64,000 nt of DNA from Glandiceps talaboti (GCF_964340395.1 NC_135554.1:12266251-12330250), one strand, 5' to 3'. Positions 26,491 to 63,815 are shown, counted from the stretch's first letter. The notes: generated from the letters alone by a model not told the origin. Translations and numbers: made by a program.

Positions 26491-26999
26491 GACATACGCT
26501 TTTATCGAATTTGCATAAATGATGGACAAGGAAGGACTCATAAGTATCAACTGAAACAACAGCATCAGGCCAGGGGTGGGGTGTCAAGAGGCTTTCTGGA
26601 CAGAACACTTGCTCACAACCTTGATGAATAGGTGCTATACTTAGGGGTCGACCATTTTGATATCCTGGTGGGGCCTTGGAAGATTGGTGGAGAGCCATTT
26701 TTCCCACCTGCTTGCTGTGAATTTTTTTTCTCCTTCGCCTATGCTGGCACCTTTTTTTTCTTTCCTTCTTTGAGATATCCGGATTTTTACGCCAATGTTG
26801 AACACCGACATGTGATGCTACAATTGTCTGTTTGGTAACACAGAGAGTAAAAAGATGCTGTTCTATCACACAGATTATATTTAGGAAACTAAATATTTCA
26901 ATACATGTTTCATTTTTAAATAAAAACACCATTGACAGCTTTCATGCCATGGTATGATCACACACTGAAAATGCAAATCGGAAACTTGATTGGTAAGCT

Positions 27000-27890
27000 C
27001 CAACATTCAGACAGGTCGGTTCGGCTTCTCCAGCCGGGGGGGGGGGGGGGTTAATGTCTTTTTCCATTGGTCCGACAAAAAGTCACTGACCCCCATGAAT
27101 AAAGTTTAATAGCATCTTGACAGTAGACAGAAGAGCTTTGAGACTGGCACATGTCCACCTCTTGTGTGTGTGTGGGGGGGGGGGTTAGGGAGTCTCCCTC
27201 TAGAAGCCCTGGAAGATTAGTACTGTTAAAGCCAATTTTTAGGCTATCCACAGACACTTTCAGACAATAATTTCCAAGCTTTACAAGACAGCACCAACAT
27301 GTAAAAATCCTCCAGGGCTTCTAATGGGAGGCCCCCTAACCCCCCCCCCCCCCCACAAACTTTTTTTTTTTAAATATAGTTTTGACAGAAAGCTATCGAG
27401 GGAAGAGCTTGAGACTGGGACGTGTCCACCTTTTTTTTTGGGGGGGGGGGGGGGTTGTAGGGGAGAAGCCCTGGAGGATTTGTACTATTAAAGCCAATCT
27501 TTAGGCAATTCACAGACACTTTAAGACAATGATTTCCAAGCTTTACAAGACAGCACCAACACGTAAAAAGCATACACATGGTTCAAATATTTTTGAAATA
27601 AAGTTTTGATAGTATCTTGACAGTAAGCGGTAGGGAAGAGCTGGATACTGGGATATGTCCAACTCTTATGGTGGTCGTAGGGGTCTCCCCCTAGAAGCTT
27701 TGGAAATGTTTACTCTTAAAGCCAAGTTTTTGTGAATCTTATTGTTGGTTTAATGCATGAGTGACCTCTGGGTCCTAGGGGTTTTCCCCCTGGCAGATCT
27801 GGACTGTGTTTGTTTCTGTTAGGCAATTTTTAAGTTATTCATAGCCTCTGAGGTAATATTTCCACGCTTCAAAAAGCTAAAGTAAATGCA
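27000..27890. repeat. Diverged tandem repeat of ~260 bp with G/C runs
   Basis: Three units share CAGACACTTTCAGACAATAA, TTCCAAGCTTTACAAGACAG and AGCACCAACATG. G or C runs of up to about 16 nt interrupt them. Confidence 0.6.
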
Positions 27891-28359
27891 AGGTTTTAAA
27901 TAAGTTTCCCATGTCTTAAAACTGGGTCTGTAACATTGGTATAGGGCCATTAATATTGCATGTATAGTAAAATCACTGGTATGCTAGAGAACTTTAGGAA
28001 GTCATAAATAGTGCACAATAGAAACTTTTTTATTTGTAGTGTCGATACCGAAATAGGAAGTATATTCATCCCTTCTGACAAATCCATACATTCGAGACTA
28101 GAACAATTTAGATTAAGTTATGTTATAAACTATCTAATAGTAAGAAGATTACCGTTACGAGACCTTCAAGTTCACTTTTGCCCCAAAGTGCACGATAGGT
28201 GAAGCACTGATTGTGAAACAGCCAAACATTTACATGGCATGTTCTGTAACTAGTGGGGTAGCTAGGTAATACATGTATATGTATAATTGTATGTGTAGTT
28301 ATGTTTGAACCCTTACATGAAGTAATATTAAGAAAAATTATGAAAGAAACAGACAAGAA

Positions 28360-28506
<147 letters not shown>

Positions 28507-29149
28507 CACAGGCCAAAGAAACTGAGTGGTCCCCGACATATGTTTGCAGATGTTTGTCATGATTTGACAAGTGACCATCTCTTTGGAGAGGTACTAGCAG
28601 GTTGAACAGTACCCTCGAACATGTACATCATATCCCTACCAAGACTTTTTTTCTAGCAGGAGCCTTTTTTTTCATCACCCATCTATATCCGAATTTTTTT
28701 TTCAAGCAACTCCATTTGGCAAGCCCCCCCCCCCCCCAGATATCAAATGGTCTACCCCTTACTCTTCAAAACATTGAATATGCTGTTTGTTTTGGCAAAT
28801 TCACCTGATAAGGGTTCATGAATGTGATGCACATCCTTTCACTTTGTGTATTCCGGATCTTTCGACTGCGGTCAGAATTTACGGCAAAGGTATGGGGTGG
28901 GAGTGGGAGAGGCTCGGGAGGACATACTTTGGTCAAAATCTTGCGATATTTTCTAGCCAGTGTACGTACTAATTACATTTGCAAAATGTTTCGAGAATAA
29001 AAATGTGACTAATGACTGAGATTGAATTATAAATTTATCCGAGTATGTGGCATGGTTTGTTGGACCAGTGGACGTGTATTACGTGTGTGTATGAGTTTTA
29101 GTCAACACTTACATACCATGTGATGACGATTTATCATTACAGTAGCTGC

Positions 29150-29410
29150 AAAGGTCAGGACATGACCATTTACGTGTAGTAACTACATATATGTCCTAAA
29201 ATAGATCAATAGAAGTGTCGAACTTTAACCCTGTGTAGCTAATTACACTGTCCACTATATTTATATGTCTGGCTACCAGTTACCTTGACCCACTCCAGAC
29301 CATAACATGTAGACGACTATACGTACAACTATCGTCGATATTACAAATGTCATGATAATAATAGTCTTTATTCGTCCAAATAAAATCGGAAATTTGTTGA
29401 ATAGTCACGA
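29150..29410. repeat. Dispersed repeat, copy D
   Basis: Counterpart of 24895-25320, same orientation, shorter by internal deletion. Confidence 0.6.
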
Positions 29411-30304
29411 CAAGATTGGGTTATAAACTTATTATCCGAGTATGTGGTTTGTTGGACCAGTGTACGTGTACGTACTATGTGAGTTTTAGTGGACACAGAC
29501 ATAACATGTGACGACATGTACACAGTGCAGTATTGTCAAAGTACCAAGTCAAGTAGATCTAGAGCGAGTACGCATGCACAGACATGACTTCTTGTTATTC
29601 AAATCTCAATGCCGGCAATATGAAAAAGATAAAAACAACTAACTTATTAATTTTGCTGACCAAACTAGTTATATTTATGCCACAAACCAAACCGAATAGC
29701 AATAAACTTCACTCAGATCCACGCTTAGTCACTATTTTGGCAGCATATATGCAAATTTTACCCTTGCTTTATACTAGGGCAACATATAACCCAATTTTAT
29801 TAAAATCTGATGTGGTGAAAACGGCTAAATGCTTTATTTACCTCTATTTCCATCGTTTTGTGACGTTTGTTTTTGTTCCGATTGATCACCGCCTTCCACC
29901 TTCCTTCCAATTCCAACTTAATGTCAAAAACCACTGGACCGATTGCCATGATATTTTGTGGGTGTATTCCCAGGGTGCCTAGTTGAGAAATGGTTCAAAT
30001 CAAAGTTTGGTCAAAAAACTAAAACTCTAAAACTATTCAGCAGATCGATCTGAAATTTGGTAGGAACGTTCTTAGAGGTGTTTACATTAAGAATTGTTCA
30101 TGACATGATGATTCCATCAGTGACATGCAAATTAGGGCTAGAAATGTGTCTTTTTGGTCAAAAATCTTTAATTCAAAAACTACTGAGCAGATTCGGCTGA
30201 AAGTTAATGGGGTGCATCTTGGGGTGTATAGATGAAGAAATATTAAGCATATAATGATCTCATCCATGATGTGCAAATTAGGTATAAAAATTAGGTATAA
30301 AAAT

Positions 30305-31015
30305 GTTGGATTCAGTCGAGGGCGCTGTTCGTTGGTCCATACTATTCTTGGTAACTGTAGACTGGCTTGATCCATTTGACGCTGGGGGAAGCGGCTCGTC
30401 CCTCAGCGCCGTAGGTTAGTCAATGCATTTTCCAATATGCGATACTGAGCAAGTGGAGAGATCTGTATCGCCGCCAGATCTTCCAATTTCAGAAGTTCCA
30501 GTGTCCGCAATGACGTGAAACCGTTCACTGCAAGTGTGTGCAGCGTAACCGATGTAAGTCCATTGTCTTCTCCCCAAAGGGCTACGTCTGGGTTCGGCTG
30601 CTGCAGAATACTCGTATCCATTACTGCCGGGCCAATGTCCTGCAGTAGCGGTTTAGACATTCTGGCCTCCTAGATCCACAACAAAATTAAAATTGCTAAC
30701 AGTACTAGTCGCACAGGGTTCGTAATGTTACTTGAATAACACAGGAGTGCTTAACACTTAGGAAAGTACACGGTTATTGTCTTTTCCAGCACAAAGCGTG
30801 ACCGTGGTCGTGATCGACAGCAAACGTGATCGACAGCAGGCTGCCCCTACAGTAGCCAAGGCCGGAATGCCCGCTAGGTCGAAATTGGCGGGCATATATC
30901 GGAATGCCGAATGACCGTAACCTACAACGATTGGCCCTGTAATTAAAAACCACCCTGTTGAGCGATCACGTTCCCGTCACATCTTAAACAACGCTCATTA
31001 CATTGGAGCTATACC
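30305..31015 (-). mobile_element. 711-bp insertion with 8-bp target duplication, carrying an ORF
   Basis: The insertion interrupts a tandem-cored repeat. ATAAAAAT occurs at 30297-30304 and again at 31016-31023, and removing one copy plus the insert restores the repeat's normal sequence. No terminal inverted repeat or poly-A is seen. On the minus strand it holds a leader of about 355 bp and then an 85-codon ORF. The element class is not determined. Confidence 0.75.
30403..30660 (-). CDS. 85-aa ORF inside the 711-bp insertion (SAM-like helices?)
   Basis: ATG at 30660 with a G-rich context, stop at 30403. The C-terminal half (LHTLAVNGFTSLRTLELLKL, then EDLAAIQISPLAQYRILENA) has the helix rhythm of SAM-like domains, where a GFTS...L..L...DL...I.....R..IL pattern is common. 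The N-terminal half is unstructured. It is GC-richer than its surroundings. It may be a small gene of the element or the first exon of something captured. Function unknown. Confidence 0.4.
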   Translation of the reverse strand: MSKPLLQDIGPAVMDTSILQQPNPDVALWGEDNGLTSVTLHTLAVNGFTSLRTLELLKLEDLAAIQISPLAQYRILENALTNLRR

Positions 31016-32497
31016 ATAAAAATATGAATTTTGGTCAAAAGCTTATATCTCAAAAAGTGCTTGGTCAATGAGACTGAACATTGGTGAAATGTTTCTAGAA
31101 TTGATATTCTGCAGATTGTATTCAAAACATTTTGATACAATTGGCCCTAGCAACCAAGACCACGCCCTTAGCAACAAGCAACTACCAGTATATTTTGCGA
31201 AAATAACAATATCATCTCTTAGGTAAGTGAGTAAACATTTAAAAAATGAATACAAATATCCCTAGCAACCATGACCACGCCTATAGCAACTGCCAAAGAA
31301 TTGTGTATACCGTAAAGATAACAACAGAAACAAGTTAACAAACGATCAAAAAATGTATGCAAATGTGCCTAGCAACAAGACCACGCCTGTAGCAACAGCC
31401 AAATGATCGCATACCTTGCAAAGATAACAGAGATTAATAGACTTAAACTAAATAAACATTCCAAAAGTGTATGTAAATGTGCCTAGCAACAACACTACGC
31501 CCTAGCAACAGCCAAATGATCGCATCTATTGCAACGATGACAACAGGAATTAATAGACAAATGAATAAACATTGAAAAAATGTATACAAATGTACCTAGC
31601 AACAAGACCACGCCCATAGCAATAGCCATATGATGATGCATATCACAAAGATATAGTGAGGTATTCATAGGCACATGAACAACATTTCAAAAAATATATG
31701 CAAATATGTCTAGCAACATGACCACGCCCATAGCAACAGCCAAACGATAACGTATATTGCAATGATAACAACAGGCCTGGCTAGACACCTTGATAATAAT
31801 TCAGTAAATCACCTATACCTAGCATGAATTAGCATGTGGGTAAACATTTTTTTAAAACTGTACAGTTGTGCTACAATGCCATTGGCGCCACCTTTTGACA
31901 TACGCTTTTATCGAATTGGCCTGGCCACCATATTATGTTTCGTGAAAATCTTAAAACAACTTCTTCTCAAAGTGTTGCAATTGGTTGACCACTATGGCGG
32001 CCATACAGGATTTTGCTAAAATTTAAAAATGACAACTTCTCCAAAAGCACTGCACTGATTGACTTGCATTGGATTGTGGCAAATAGAATCTACTTGACTT
32101 CTTGACTAATTCAAAGTTTGTAAACGAGAATAAATTTCATTGCGTAGTTTTACGGCAATCATTCATTAAAGAAGTGGCGGCCATATTGGATTTTCCTCCA
32201 AATCGTTTTCAAAATGTTCCTCTCTGAAACCAGCGTATAGATAACCTTACCATTTGGCGTGTGGAAGAAAGACTACTTCAACATCATTGCTTGCTCGGCA
32301 AACCGCTTGGGCCCCGCAAACGCTGCTTGTAGCTTTAATTCTACTTATTTTGGTAGTATTAAAATGGAATTCGCAAAAGTAAAATAAAACAAGACGAGCC
32401 ATACTATGACACATAGTGACGGAGACAAATGATTTCATTCTGCCTATTTCATATATTCTCATCACTTGCATAGATGTTCTCCCATAATTCAAAATTC

Positions 32498-32635
32498 ATT
32501 GGTGACCTCAGAGGACACGCAAAGGTCACATCTGTATGTGATGTCCATTTCAACGTATGGTATATTATTCTCGAGTTGAAATGGACATCACATACACGCA
32601 GATGTGACCTTTGAGTGTCCTCTGAGGTCACCAAT
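32498..32635. repeat. Hairpin (foldback) element upstream of the kelch-like gene
   Basis: Arms of about 57 bp (32498-32554 and 32574-32635) are near-perfect reverse complements around a loop of about 19 bp. The outer ends read TTGGTGACCTCAGAGGACAC and its complement. It ends about 150 bp before the kelch-like ATG, so it lies in the likely promoter or 5' UTR. Each arm holds TGACCT/AGGTCA half-sites of the nuclear-receptor type. That a regulatory role follows is inference; a MITE remnant is equally possible. Confidence 0.75.
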
Positions 32636-32786
32636 TAAAACAGAAGATAAATTGTAATCATTTTTGTCTTGAAATAATGCCTCCATCAGAAAATTAACTT
32701 GGTCTCTAAAACAAAGATATCGCTTTTGGTTTCAGAATAACAACAACTTACACTTTGTTTACTTCAAAGTCAAACTACCCGTGATC

Positions 32787-34511
32787 ATGGAGAGTGGAAG
32801 GAAAGGAGAGAATATTAATGAAGATACACGTTATATAATGAATACGGCACAACAAATGAATGAACTACGAAAGGCGTCTATTTTCACGGATTTCGGTATA
32901 CGCTCTGCCGATAACGACGTCTTCCAATGCCACAAAGTTGTCTTAGCTTCATGCAGTAACTACTTCAGGGCCATGTTATCAGAAAACTTTAAAGAAGGCA
33001 CTTCGACTGTTGTCACCTTTCAGACTTTATCTTCTTCGGGAGTGAAAGCTTTGCTTGATTACATATATACCGGGTCATCAATCCATGTCACAGCCGAAAA
33101 TGTTCAGGAGATCCTTGCCGCAGCAGATATGTTCTTACTGAATGGTCTTTTCAATAGATGTGTAGAATACCTGGAACAGGATATAAACTCACAAAATTGC
33201 CTCGATGTGTTCAGGCTGGCTTCCCGTTACAACTGCGTGATTTTAGAGAAGAAAGCATGGCAGGCCGCTGTATCTTTTTGCAAAGAAGTGATTCATTCGA
33301 AAGAATTCCTTCAACTGTCAGAGAGTGAACTGTTACGGTATATCCCAGAAACTGTTCTTTGCCAAGATGACGATACTGGTTACAGCTGGGCACATGCATT
33401 AGTTACCTGGTGGCATTTTGATATCTCGCGCATTAGCGCGGTCCGAATAATACTGTCTGGATTAAGGATGAAGAAATGTTTTGTTGACTTTTTAAAGGAA
33501 ACCGAAAGCGAATACACTGGTCTGCTAGAAGAAGGTAGCGATGGCGATGAATGCAGTGGTGACAACGATAACACTACCTTTAATAAGGATGTAGGTTTGA
33601 ACGACAGATATACAGATGAAATAGTGGTGTTGGGCGGAAGTCCTTGTCTTACATCGCATTTTCCTTCACAGAATACTACACGGGAGAATGAAGATGTGTT
33701 GATGTCTTTCTCCCCCTTTCACAAGACCTGGCACTATGAAATACCAAACATACCAATTCAAGGATCGTGGTTCTCAGCTACTGTAATCAACAATATGATG
33801 GTGGTGACGTCATGGCATGCTGGTCGTACCTGGAAATACTGTGCGGCTATAAGACAATGGGTCGAAGTCAGCGGACTTAAAGATGAAGTAACACAGTTTA
33901 CTTTGGTTACTTGCATCGGCTATGTCTATCGCATTGGTGGCAATTTATCTGTAGGTGGGCATCTAAACCGTGGGGTCATGCGCTATGACCCAATAAGAGA
34001 CTATTGGCAGAAAGTTAGTCCCATGATCCAAAGTTTACAGTCATGCTGTGGTGTTGCTTGTAAAGGTAAATTGTATGTTATTGGCCCCCATACGACCGAC
34101 AGACGCCTAAGCATATTATGCTACAGTCCTCAAACTGACCTATGGGAAGTTGTAACATCGCTTGAGTGTGCACACAGTGCCCACTTCTTGTCAGCCATTA
34201 CTTTGCAAGGTTTGATCTTCATCTTTAGTGGCAAAAAAGATGATGTCTACTGCTATAATCCGGTACATGCCAACTGGAGGCAAACAGCCCAATTGAACAA
34301 CTCTAGACAAGGATGCAGTGCTGCAGTATCACGTGGCAAAGTGTATGTTCTTGGCGGAATGGGGGCTGATGGTTTAGGGGTCACCACCGTTGAGGAATAC
34401 GATCCTGATACTGATAAATGGAGCGTTGTTGCCGATATTCCATATCCTGTGGAGTCACATAGTTGCCTTAAATTAGTTGTCGATATGTGTAGTAAAACAG
34501 TACAGTCGTGA
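32787..34511 (+). CDS. Kelch-like (BTB-BACK-Kelch) protein, single exon
   Basis: Encodes 574 residues without an intron. The BTB domain spans about residues 30-130 (motifs FTDFGIRS, CHKVVLAS, NYFRAMLSENFKEG, LLDYIYTG). BACK spans about 135-240 (INSQNCLDVFRLASRYNC, LLRYIPETVL). An acidic linker at about 241-272 precedes a C-terminal beta-propeller of five or six Kelch blades. Blade glycines are visible in VLGGSPC (281), YRIGGNLS (381) and YVLGGMGADG (520) and are degraded in the two blades between. Family knowledge: BTB-BACK-Kelch proteins are substrate adaptors of Cullin-3 ubiquitin ligases, and the 574-aa length is typical. The start is the ATG at 32787, with A at -3 and G at +4; the in-frame GTG six bases upstream is not a eukaryotic start. 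The gene is convergent with the receptor gene. The absence of introns could reflect retroposition, but no poly-A tract is visible after the stop. No orthologue is assigned. Confidence 0.93.
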   Translation: MESGRKGENINEDTRYIMNTAQQMNELRKASIFTDFGIRSADNDVFQCHKVVLASCSNYFRAMLSENFKEGTSTVVTFQTLSSSGVKALLDYIYTGSSIHVTAENVQEILAAADMFLLNGLFNRCVEYLEQDINSQNCLDVFRLASRYNCVILEKKAWQAAVSFCKEVIHSKEFLQLSESELLRYIPETVLCQDDDTGYSWAHALVTWWHFDISRISAVRIILSGLRMKKCFVDFLKETESEYTGLLEEGSDGDECSGDNDNTTFNKDVGLNDRYTDEIVVLGGSPCLTSHFPSQNTTRENEDVLMSFSPFHKTWHYEIPNIPIQGSWFSATVINNMMVVTSWHAGRTWKYCAAIRQWVEVSGLKDEVTQFTLVTCIGYVYRIGGNLSVGGHLNRGVMRYDPIRDYWQKVSPMIQSLQSCCGVACKGKLYVIGPHTTDRRLSILCYSPQTDLWEVVTSLECAHSAHFLSAITLQGLIFIFSGKKDDVYCYNPVHANWRQTAQLNNSRQGCSAAVSRGKVYVLGGMGADGLGVTTVEEYDPDTDKWSVVADIPYPVESHSCLKLVVDMCSKTVQS

Positions 34512-34965
34512 CTATGGGCCAGCAAATTGTGAAAATACAAGTATGTAACAACGATGTCAAGGAAAGGTACACTTGCCAGTTCAATTAATTAACTAAACAC
34601 GTAATGCAGATGACAAGGAATTCGAACCCATTATTACACATTTAACAGTTAGAGGTTTCACATCACTTGCCCAAACAATGCTGAGGCTATTGCATAGATA
34701 TTGAGTATTTTTTAAAGTAACAATGGTGATGATGTACATTGCATTACGAGTCAGACAATTGCAATGTTAACAGTATAGTCAAATTGGTATTCTATTATCC
34801 AGAATTGTCTGATTGTGTAAAAGTTTGAATACACAAAGAGTGAAAGAGCGGCAACAAGATCAATGGCAGTGGACATCCATGGATGAGCTATTTCTGAACA
34901 TTGCACAATTTTACAACAAATGAACCATATAATGAGATTTAGAAGTGTATTCAACCTGTAATTTA

Positions 34966-35002
<37 letters not shown>

Positions 35003-37787
35003 GCTTTTGTGTGTGTTTTTTGAGAGGGGGCGGCATACTTTCTCCATATTTTCTAATCAGAGTAACATGTCTAGAACATGTTAATGACAAGACAAAATTA
35101 TGTAGTTTTTAATACTTGTATTCGAGTGTACACGCTTTCAACACGTGACGAATGATCGTCTTGCAAATGTCAAAATGACATGTTTAACCCATTGAAAGAG
35201 ATAAAGTTTCAACCAAATTAAACAAACAAAAAAACAACATTTTTTTAGCCAATGCGAAGAAATACGATTCTATATCCGATGATACATCATGTATAGCAAT
35301 TTGGCGAGAGTACTATTATTTATTCAAAAGCAGACAAAGAAAATGCTTGCCTTATTGATTAGCAAACCAATCTATTACATTAAATGATCTCCCAATAGTA
35401 AAAAATGAAGAAGAGCATTTGAAACTCGTGCAACAGAGGGCGCTGTATACACCAGGGCAGATGACAGCGTCGAACCAACAATGTTTATTACAACATCACT
35501 GTATGAAATATTAGATATCACTGCATCTGCTGCTAAAATAAACACAACGATCCCCTTTAACACATCTACATGGATGGAAAAGTTGTCAAATATAACGTTC
35601 CTCAGTACAGAAATATGATGTACTAGTGACTTTCACAATGACATATAGAGTGAATGATAGCCAACGAGAATTCCTGTTATAAAGATAAATTCACATTCAG
35701 CTTTGCTTTATAAAAGTATTTTGTACCTAAAGGCTATGTACATAGACATACTATTGATGTATCCAAAAGTCTCATACTTCCGGTTCATCGATTATTATAA
35801 TTAACATAAATTATGATGGAAATATGTATGCATTAAAAATATAATCGGTTGCTATCTTAACTACTAGCTAAATCTCACTGATGATCACCATAAGCTAGAC
35901 TGGAATCGTAATCTTAGTTCCTGTACTGTGGCGAAATGGACTGTGACGTGATCCACATACCAGTACCAATTTGTTGTTTATCAGATTTGTATAGGGAAAA
36001 GATAATAAGGAATACTCAAGACTAAGGGTGGGGAATTACCGCTTCTGTGAGATTATCGCTAGAGATACAGACATTTTTTTTATATATTGTCTTTTCGCAT
36101 ACTTTGATCTGCCAGAAGTTGCTATTGGCACGTACAGGTGCTGACCTCGACAGTCGATCTGCAGTATATTTGTATACGTGTGTCACACCAGTTCACGGTA
36201 CATAGTGACGTCGATGTGGCTGATTTTTTTTAGAAAGGAATGCTTGTAAATCAACGCCAATCTAAGGGGTCCACACAGTGCAATTTGGATCATACTGTAA
36301 CCGTGTCACGTGATTGTGCTTATCATGTAGGTGTAAAAGTCATTGGTCGATGGACTATACTAAATGTAAATAAAGCATAGAACACGATCGGCTTCTATGC
36401 TGTTTCATTGGGAGTTGCTGTACAAAAAGACTTTGAATAACGAAATTACATTTCATGTCATTATTTTAGCTATCATTTGTTATTTTATTTCCTTCTAAAT
36501 AATATAATGACAAAAGCTATGTATTAATTTTGAAAGATGGGTTGAAAGTGACGCTTAAAATCATTACATAATGGAATCCACAATGATCTTATAAGTAGAA
36601 ACAAAAATTGACTTTTGTTTTCGATTTTCGCACATGTAGTTGAAATTACAAATATTAACAAGTCACTAAGTCTAAAAACAGACACTCTTCTTAAATCTTG
36701 TGTGAGATGTTTAGATGTAAATCTTACATTACAATAAACCATGCGACCGTATGCATTGCTCCTTTACATAGGACAATATCTCACTACTGGAAAATGATGT
36801 GATGTTTGATGCTAAAATTTAGGCCGCCACCAAAGCACAGTATTTCTAACGTAGTTATACCATTCCCGTGTGCTGGTTATAGTACCCTCTTTATTTACGA
36901 TTAACAGAATAATAATTTTATACTATAAAACTACAAAGTGTTTATGGCAAGTCTTAAAACATTTCAAAGCTAAATATTGGAATGGTATATTGTCACTCGG
37001 TTTTAAAGCTGAACTAGCTGCAACTGGCATGTTTTATTTTTAAAAATGTTCTATTAGGTACAATTACTGACTCGGAAAATCGGACATCTTGAACAGTATT
37101 GTATAACCTGCGGATAAGCATACATTAGAGATGTATACAAATCGACAAATCTGATTTTAGGTCCGCATCAAATTCGCGCCCTCAACGACGATAGTGGTTT
37201 TAAATTTTCTCTGTGTATTACTTATGGATAATATAAGTGAATACACTGTAGTTGTCTGATCGATAATGACACTCCAGGTACAACTAGTGCATTTTTATCA
37301 TGGGTGGGGGGGGGGGGGTTCACAACCATGCTTTTGCGCTAGATTTAAACTTAGCCCTACTTAACGTACAGATAAAATGTCTTTTAATTGAACGATTCTT
37401 CGTGAAAATATATATTTGGTTATTTAATGAACAAAATGTGTTCTATCTGGTCTGAAAACAGTCTGCAATGTAATTACAATTTAATAAACAAACGAGATTA
37501 TCATACATTGGTGTTTTAATTCATTCCCTGTAAACAATCGAGCTTAGAATATTTTGTTGAACAGACATTGCGAAATGTCACGACCAGTAATCCAACGACG
37601 TGGATACGTTATCATGATTCTAGTGTATAGACTTAACACGGTTACTTTTTTTTCAAATCAAGACTATATCTCTATTTAAGTTTAGGTTATGTCCTTGCAT
37701 TTTAACCAATACCGTTATCTCCGTACAGTAAGAAGTTGACGCGTGGATTACAAGTGTCATAGTCGTCGGCGGAACCGTACGAATTAT
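34512..37787. other. Convergent intergenic region
   Basis: 3' flank of the kelch-like gene (+) and of the receptor (-). No clear poly-A signal close to either stop was identified; a minus-strand AATAAA at about 37033-37038 lies some 750 bp past the receptor stop. No other gene seen. Confidence 0.5.
34966..35003. repeat. (TTG)n microsatellite
   Basis: About 12 TTG units in the region between the two genes. Confidence 0.95.
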
Positions 37788-61843
<24,056 letters not shown>

Positions 61844-62265
61844 CGCCTCAATACATTTACTACAGAGACAAACAAAAGACATTATGAACAGTTTCGTCAA
61901 AGTAAATGTATAGTTCATAAGGCCTAATAAAAAAATTATGTGGTTCCGATTACGCTCAATTTTAGAGTATGTACAATAAGTAGATTTTTTTATTATAATT
62001 TTTTTTTGAGTGTCTAGTTCAGGTTTTCCATTGTTTTCCAAATGGTCTATGTGTTGTTTATGTCCTATCTGATGTACAGCCATTAAATATTTGTATAACA
62101 GTTTATTTGTGGTTTTCAGTTGATGACAGTTTCCGCATCCATTATTTCTCGTTAGACTTCACAATTTTGCGATTTTTTCTCGAATACATAAACATGTTTA
62201 GGGTCGGCAGTGAAAAGCTAGGTGGGGTCAGTAGCCGTAACCAAACAATCGTTTTTAGGCCTATA

Positions 62266-62335
62266 CTATACTATACTATACTATACTATACTATACTATA
62301 CTATACTATACTATACTATACTATACTATACTGTA
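62266..62335. repeat. (CTATA)n microsatellite
   Basis: About 13 pentamers. Located some 420 bp upstream of the receptor start codon. Confidence 0.95.
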
Positions 62336-63639
62336 CTGTAGTGGAAACTTGTTGTTGAATTGACGACCCCCAATATTTGTTCATTGACGATGATTTGTAC
62401 GTGCATCAGAACTACAGATGGGAATGGGACTGTCATTTTGTAACAGAATAAAATTGTTACTCTTGAAAAAAATGCACCCGTAAAGAAACGCATTATTACT
62501 ACACCCCCGAATTGATCGTGCAAAAAATCTTCGGAGATCAGCAGAGCGGAAATGGAGGTCAATAAAATTAGAAATTCACAAGCAGAACTACATGAGAACT
62601 GTCATATCACTAACAAAATGATTCGTCAAGCCACACCTTACTAATACATAAATCTAATTGAGGACAATGCCAAGGAGCAGAGGTCACTTTTCAAAAGCGT
62701 ATCTACATTAATATGCAAGCACGTCATGGGAAAAACGGTCTTTCATATATCATCACTGGCATATTCCGATAGCCGTATTGACACGCCACAGCCTTCCTAT
62801 TTGAACTGACTAATCATTAGAAAACTCCTTAGTACAGGTTGCAATAATTTTAAACCACTGCAGCTGGGATTTGTCTTTACATGTACCATCGCACTATTTC
62901 TTTGCATCACAAAACTGTATTAAGTGATTTAGGGAATTTTGTGTAATATTTATATTTTAGCTGGCGAAAATGTTCCTTACATGTAAATAGTTGAACTCGA
63001 ATATGCATGTTCTGTTATCTTTTCAATATCTTGTTTTCTGATATCTGGGTGTCTAAAGGAAAAAACATTCCAATTTAGTTGTATTTATAGTTTCCTGAAT
63101 AGATAACACATTAGAACACGTGGTGCAGATTTAAGATATTATGAGGAAGTAGATAATTTACATGGTTACAATAAGTCGAGGGAGTATGAGGAAATGGTAA
63201 ATAAAGTTTTTGTCGAAAAGAAGACTGTACGCGTGTTACTTGTGCAAATTGTTTTGAATTATCCCGTTATTGCATATTTTTGTATGTTTCAATCTTTTCG
63301 ATTTATATTTTCCACTAAAAGTTAATGTCGTTAACGTTAGTAAAATATTTGAAATGTCAGTTTTCCAGGACTGGGGAGTTGTCCGTGGATTTCTCTCTTT
63401 TTTTGGGCGGTGGGCAACAAAAGGTCTCTGATCCGACTTTACTCCCTGTAAAAACACAAAAGAGGATGATTTCTCCTCCCTCATCACTTTTTTTGTGCTG
63501 GGAATTCCTCCCAGCGATTTTCTGTTATGCAGACAAATACACACAAACAAACACAAATGCTACAGAGATCCATTCGAGTTTGGGACTACGTGACAGGGCT
63601 ATGTAGCACGCTCTATATCACGTTCCTGTGGAACTGTCA

Positions 63640-63815
63640 AGGCTTTCCCAGTCAGTCCACAGGCTATCCCAGAGTCACCCAGGCCCGGCAAACATAGCAC
63701 CTGCGGGCTCCGTATCGTCCCCGACTTTTCGAGTCATTATTCCAGGAGTCTCCCCAAATTCGCACTCGTCTTGTGAGTGAGACACGACTGAGTGGCACAG
63801 CCTACCCATCGAGCC
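63640..63815 (-). mobile_element. Partial copy of the second SINE family (body only)
   Basis: Shares with 19110-19260 the order: gagtca, a TATTCCAGGA-like block, a CCCC-rich block, CTCGTCTTGTGAGTGAGA, and a closing CCCATCGAG-type block. The tRNA-like head with its A and B boxes is absent, so it is a truncated copy. Confidence 0.55.

Larger units (their letters stand above)
29890..31895 (+). repeat. Tandem-cored repeat element 4, split by the 711-bp insertion
   Basis: The middle block runs 29920-30304, is interrupted by the insertion at 30305-31015, and resumes at 31016 with TATGAATTTTGGTCAAAAGC. About six units follow (31140-31800), then the tail GTGCTACAATGCCATTGGCG at 31868. The head is not preserved. 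Confidence 0.8.

Noticed and set aside
26465-26932. 155-codon minus frame
   Set aside because: Lies over the tail of a tandem-cored repeat and an adjacent dispersed repeat; basic low-complexity stretch, no domain.
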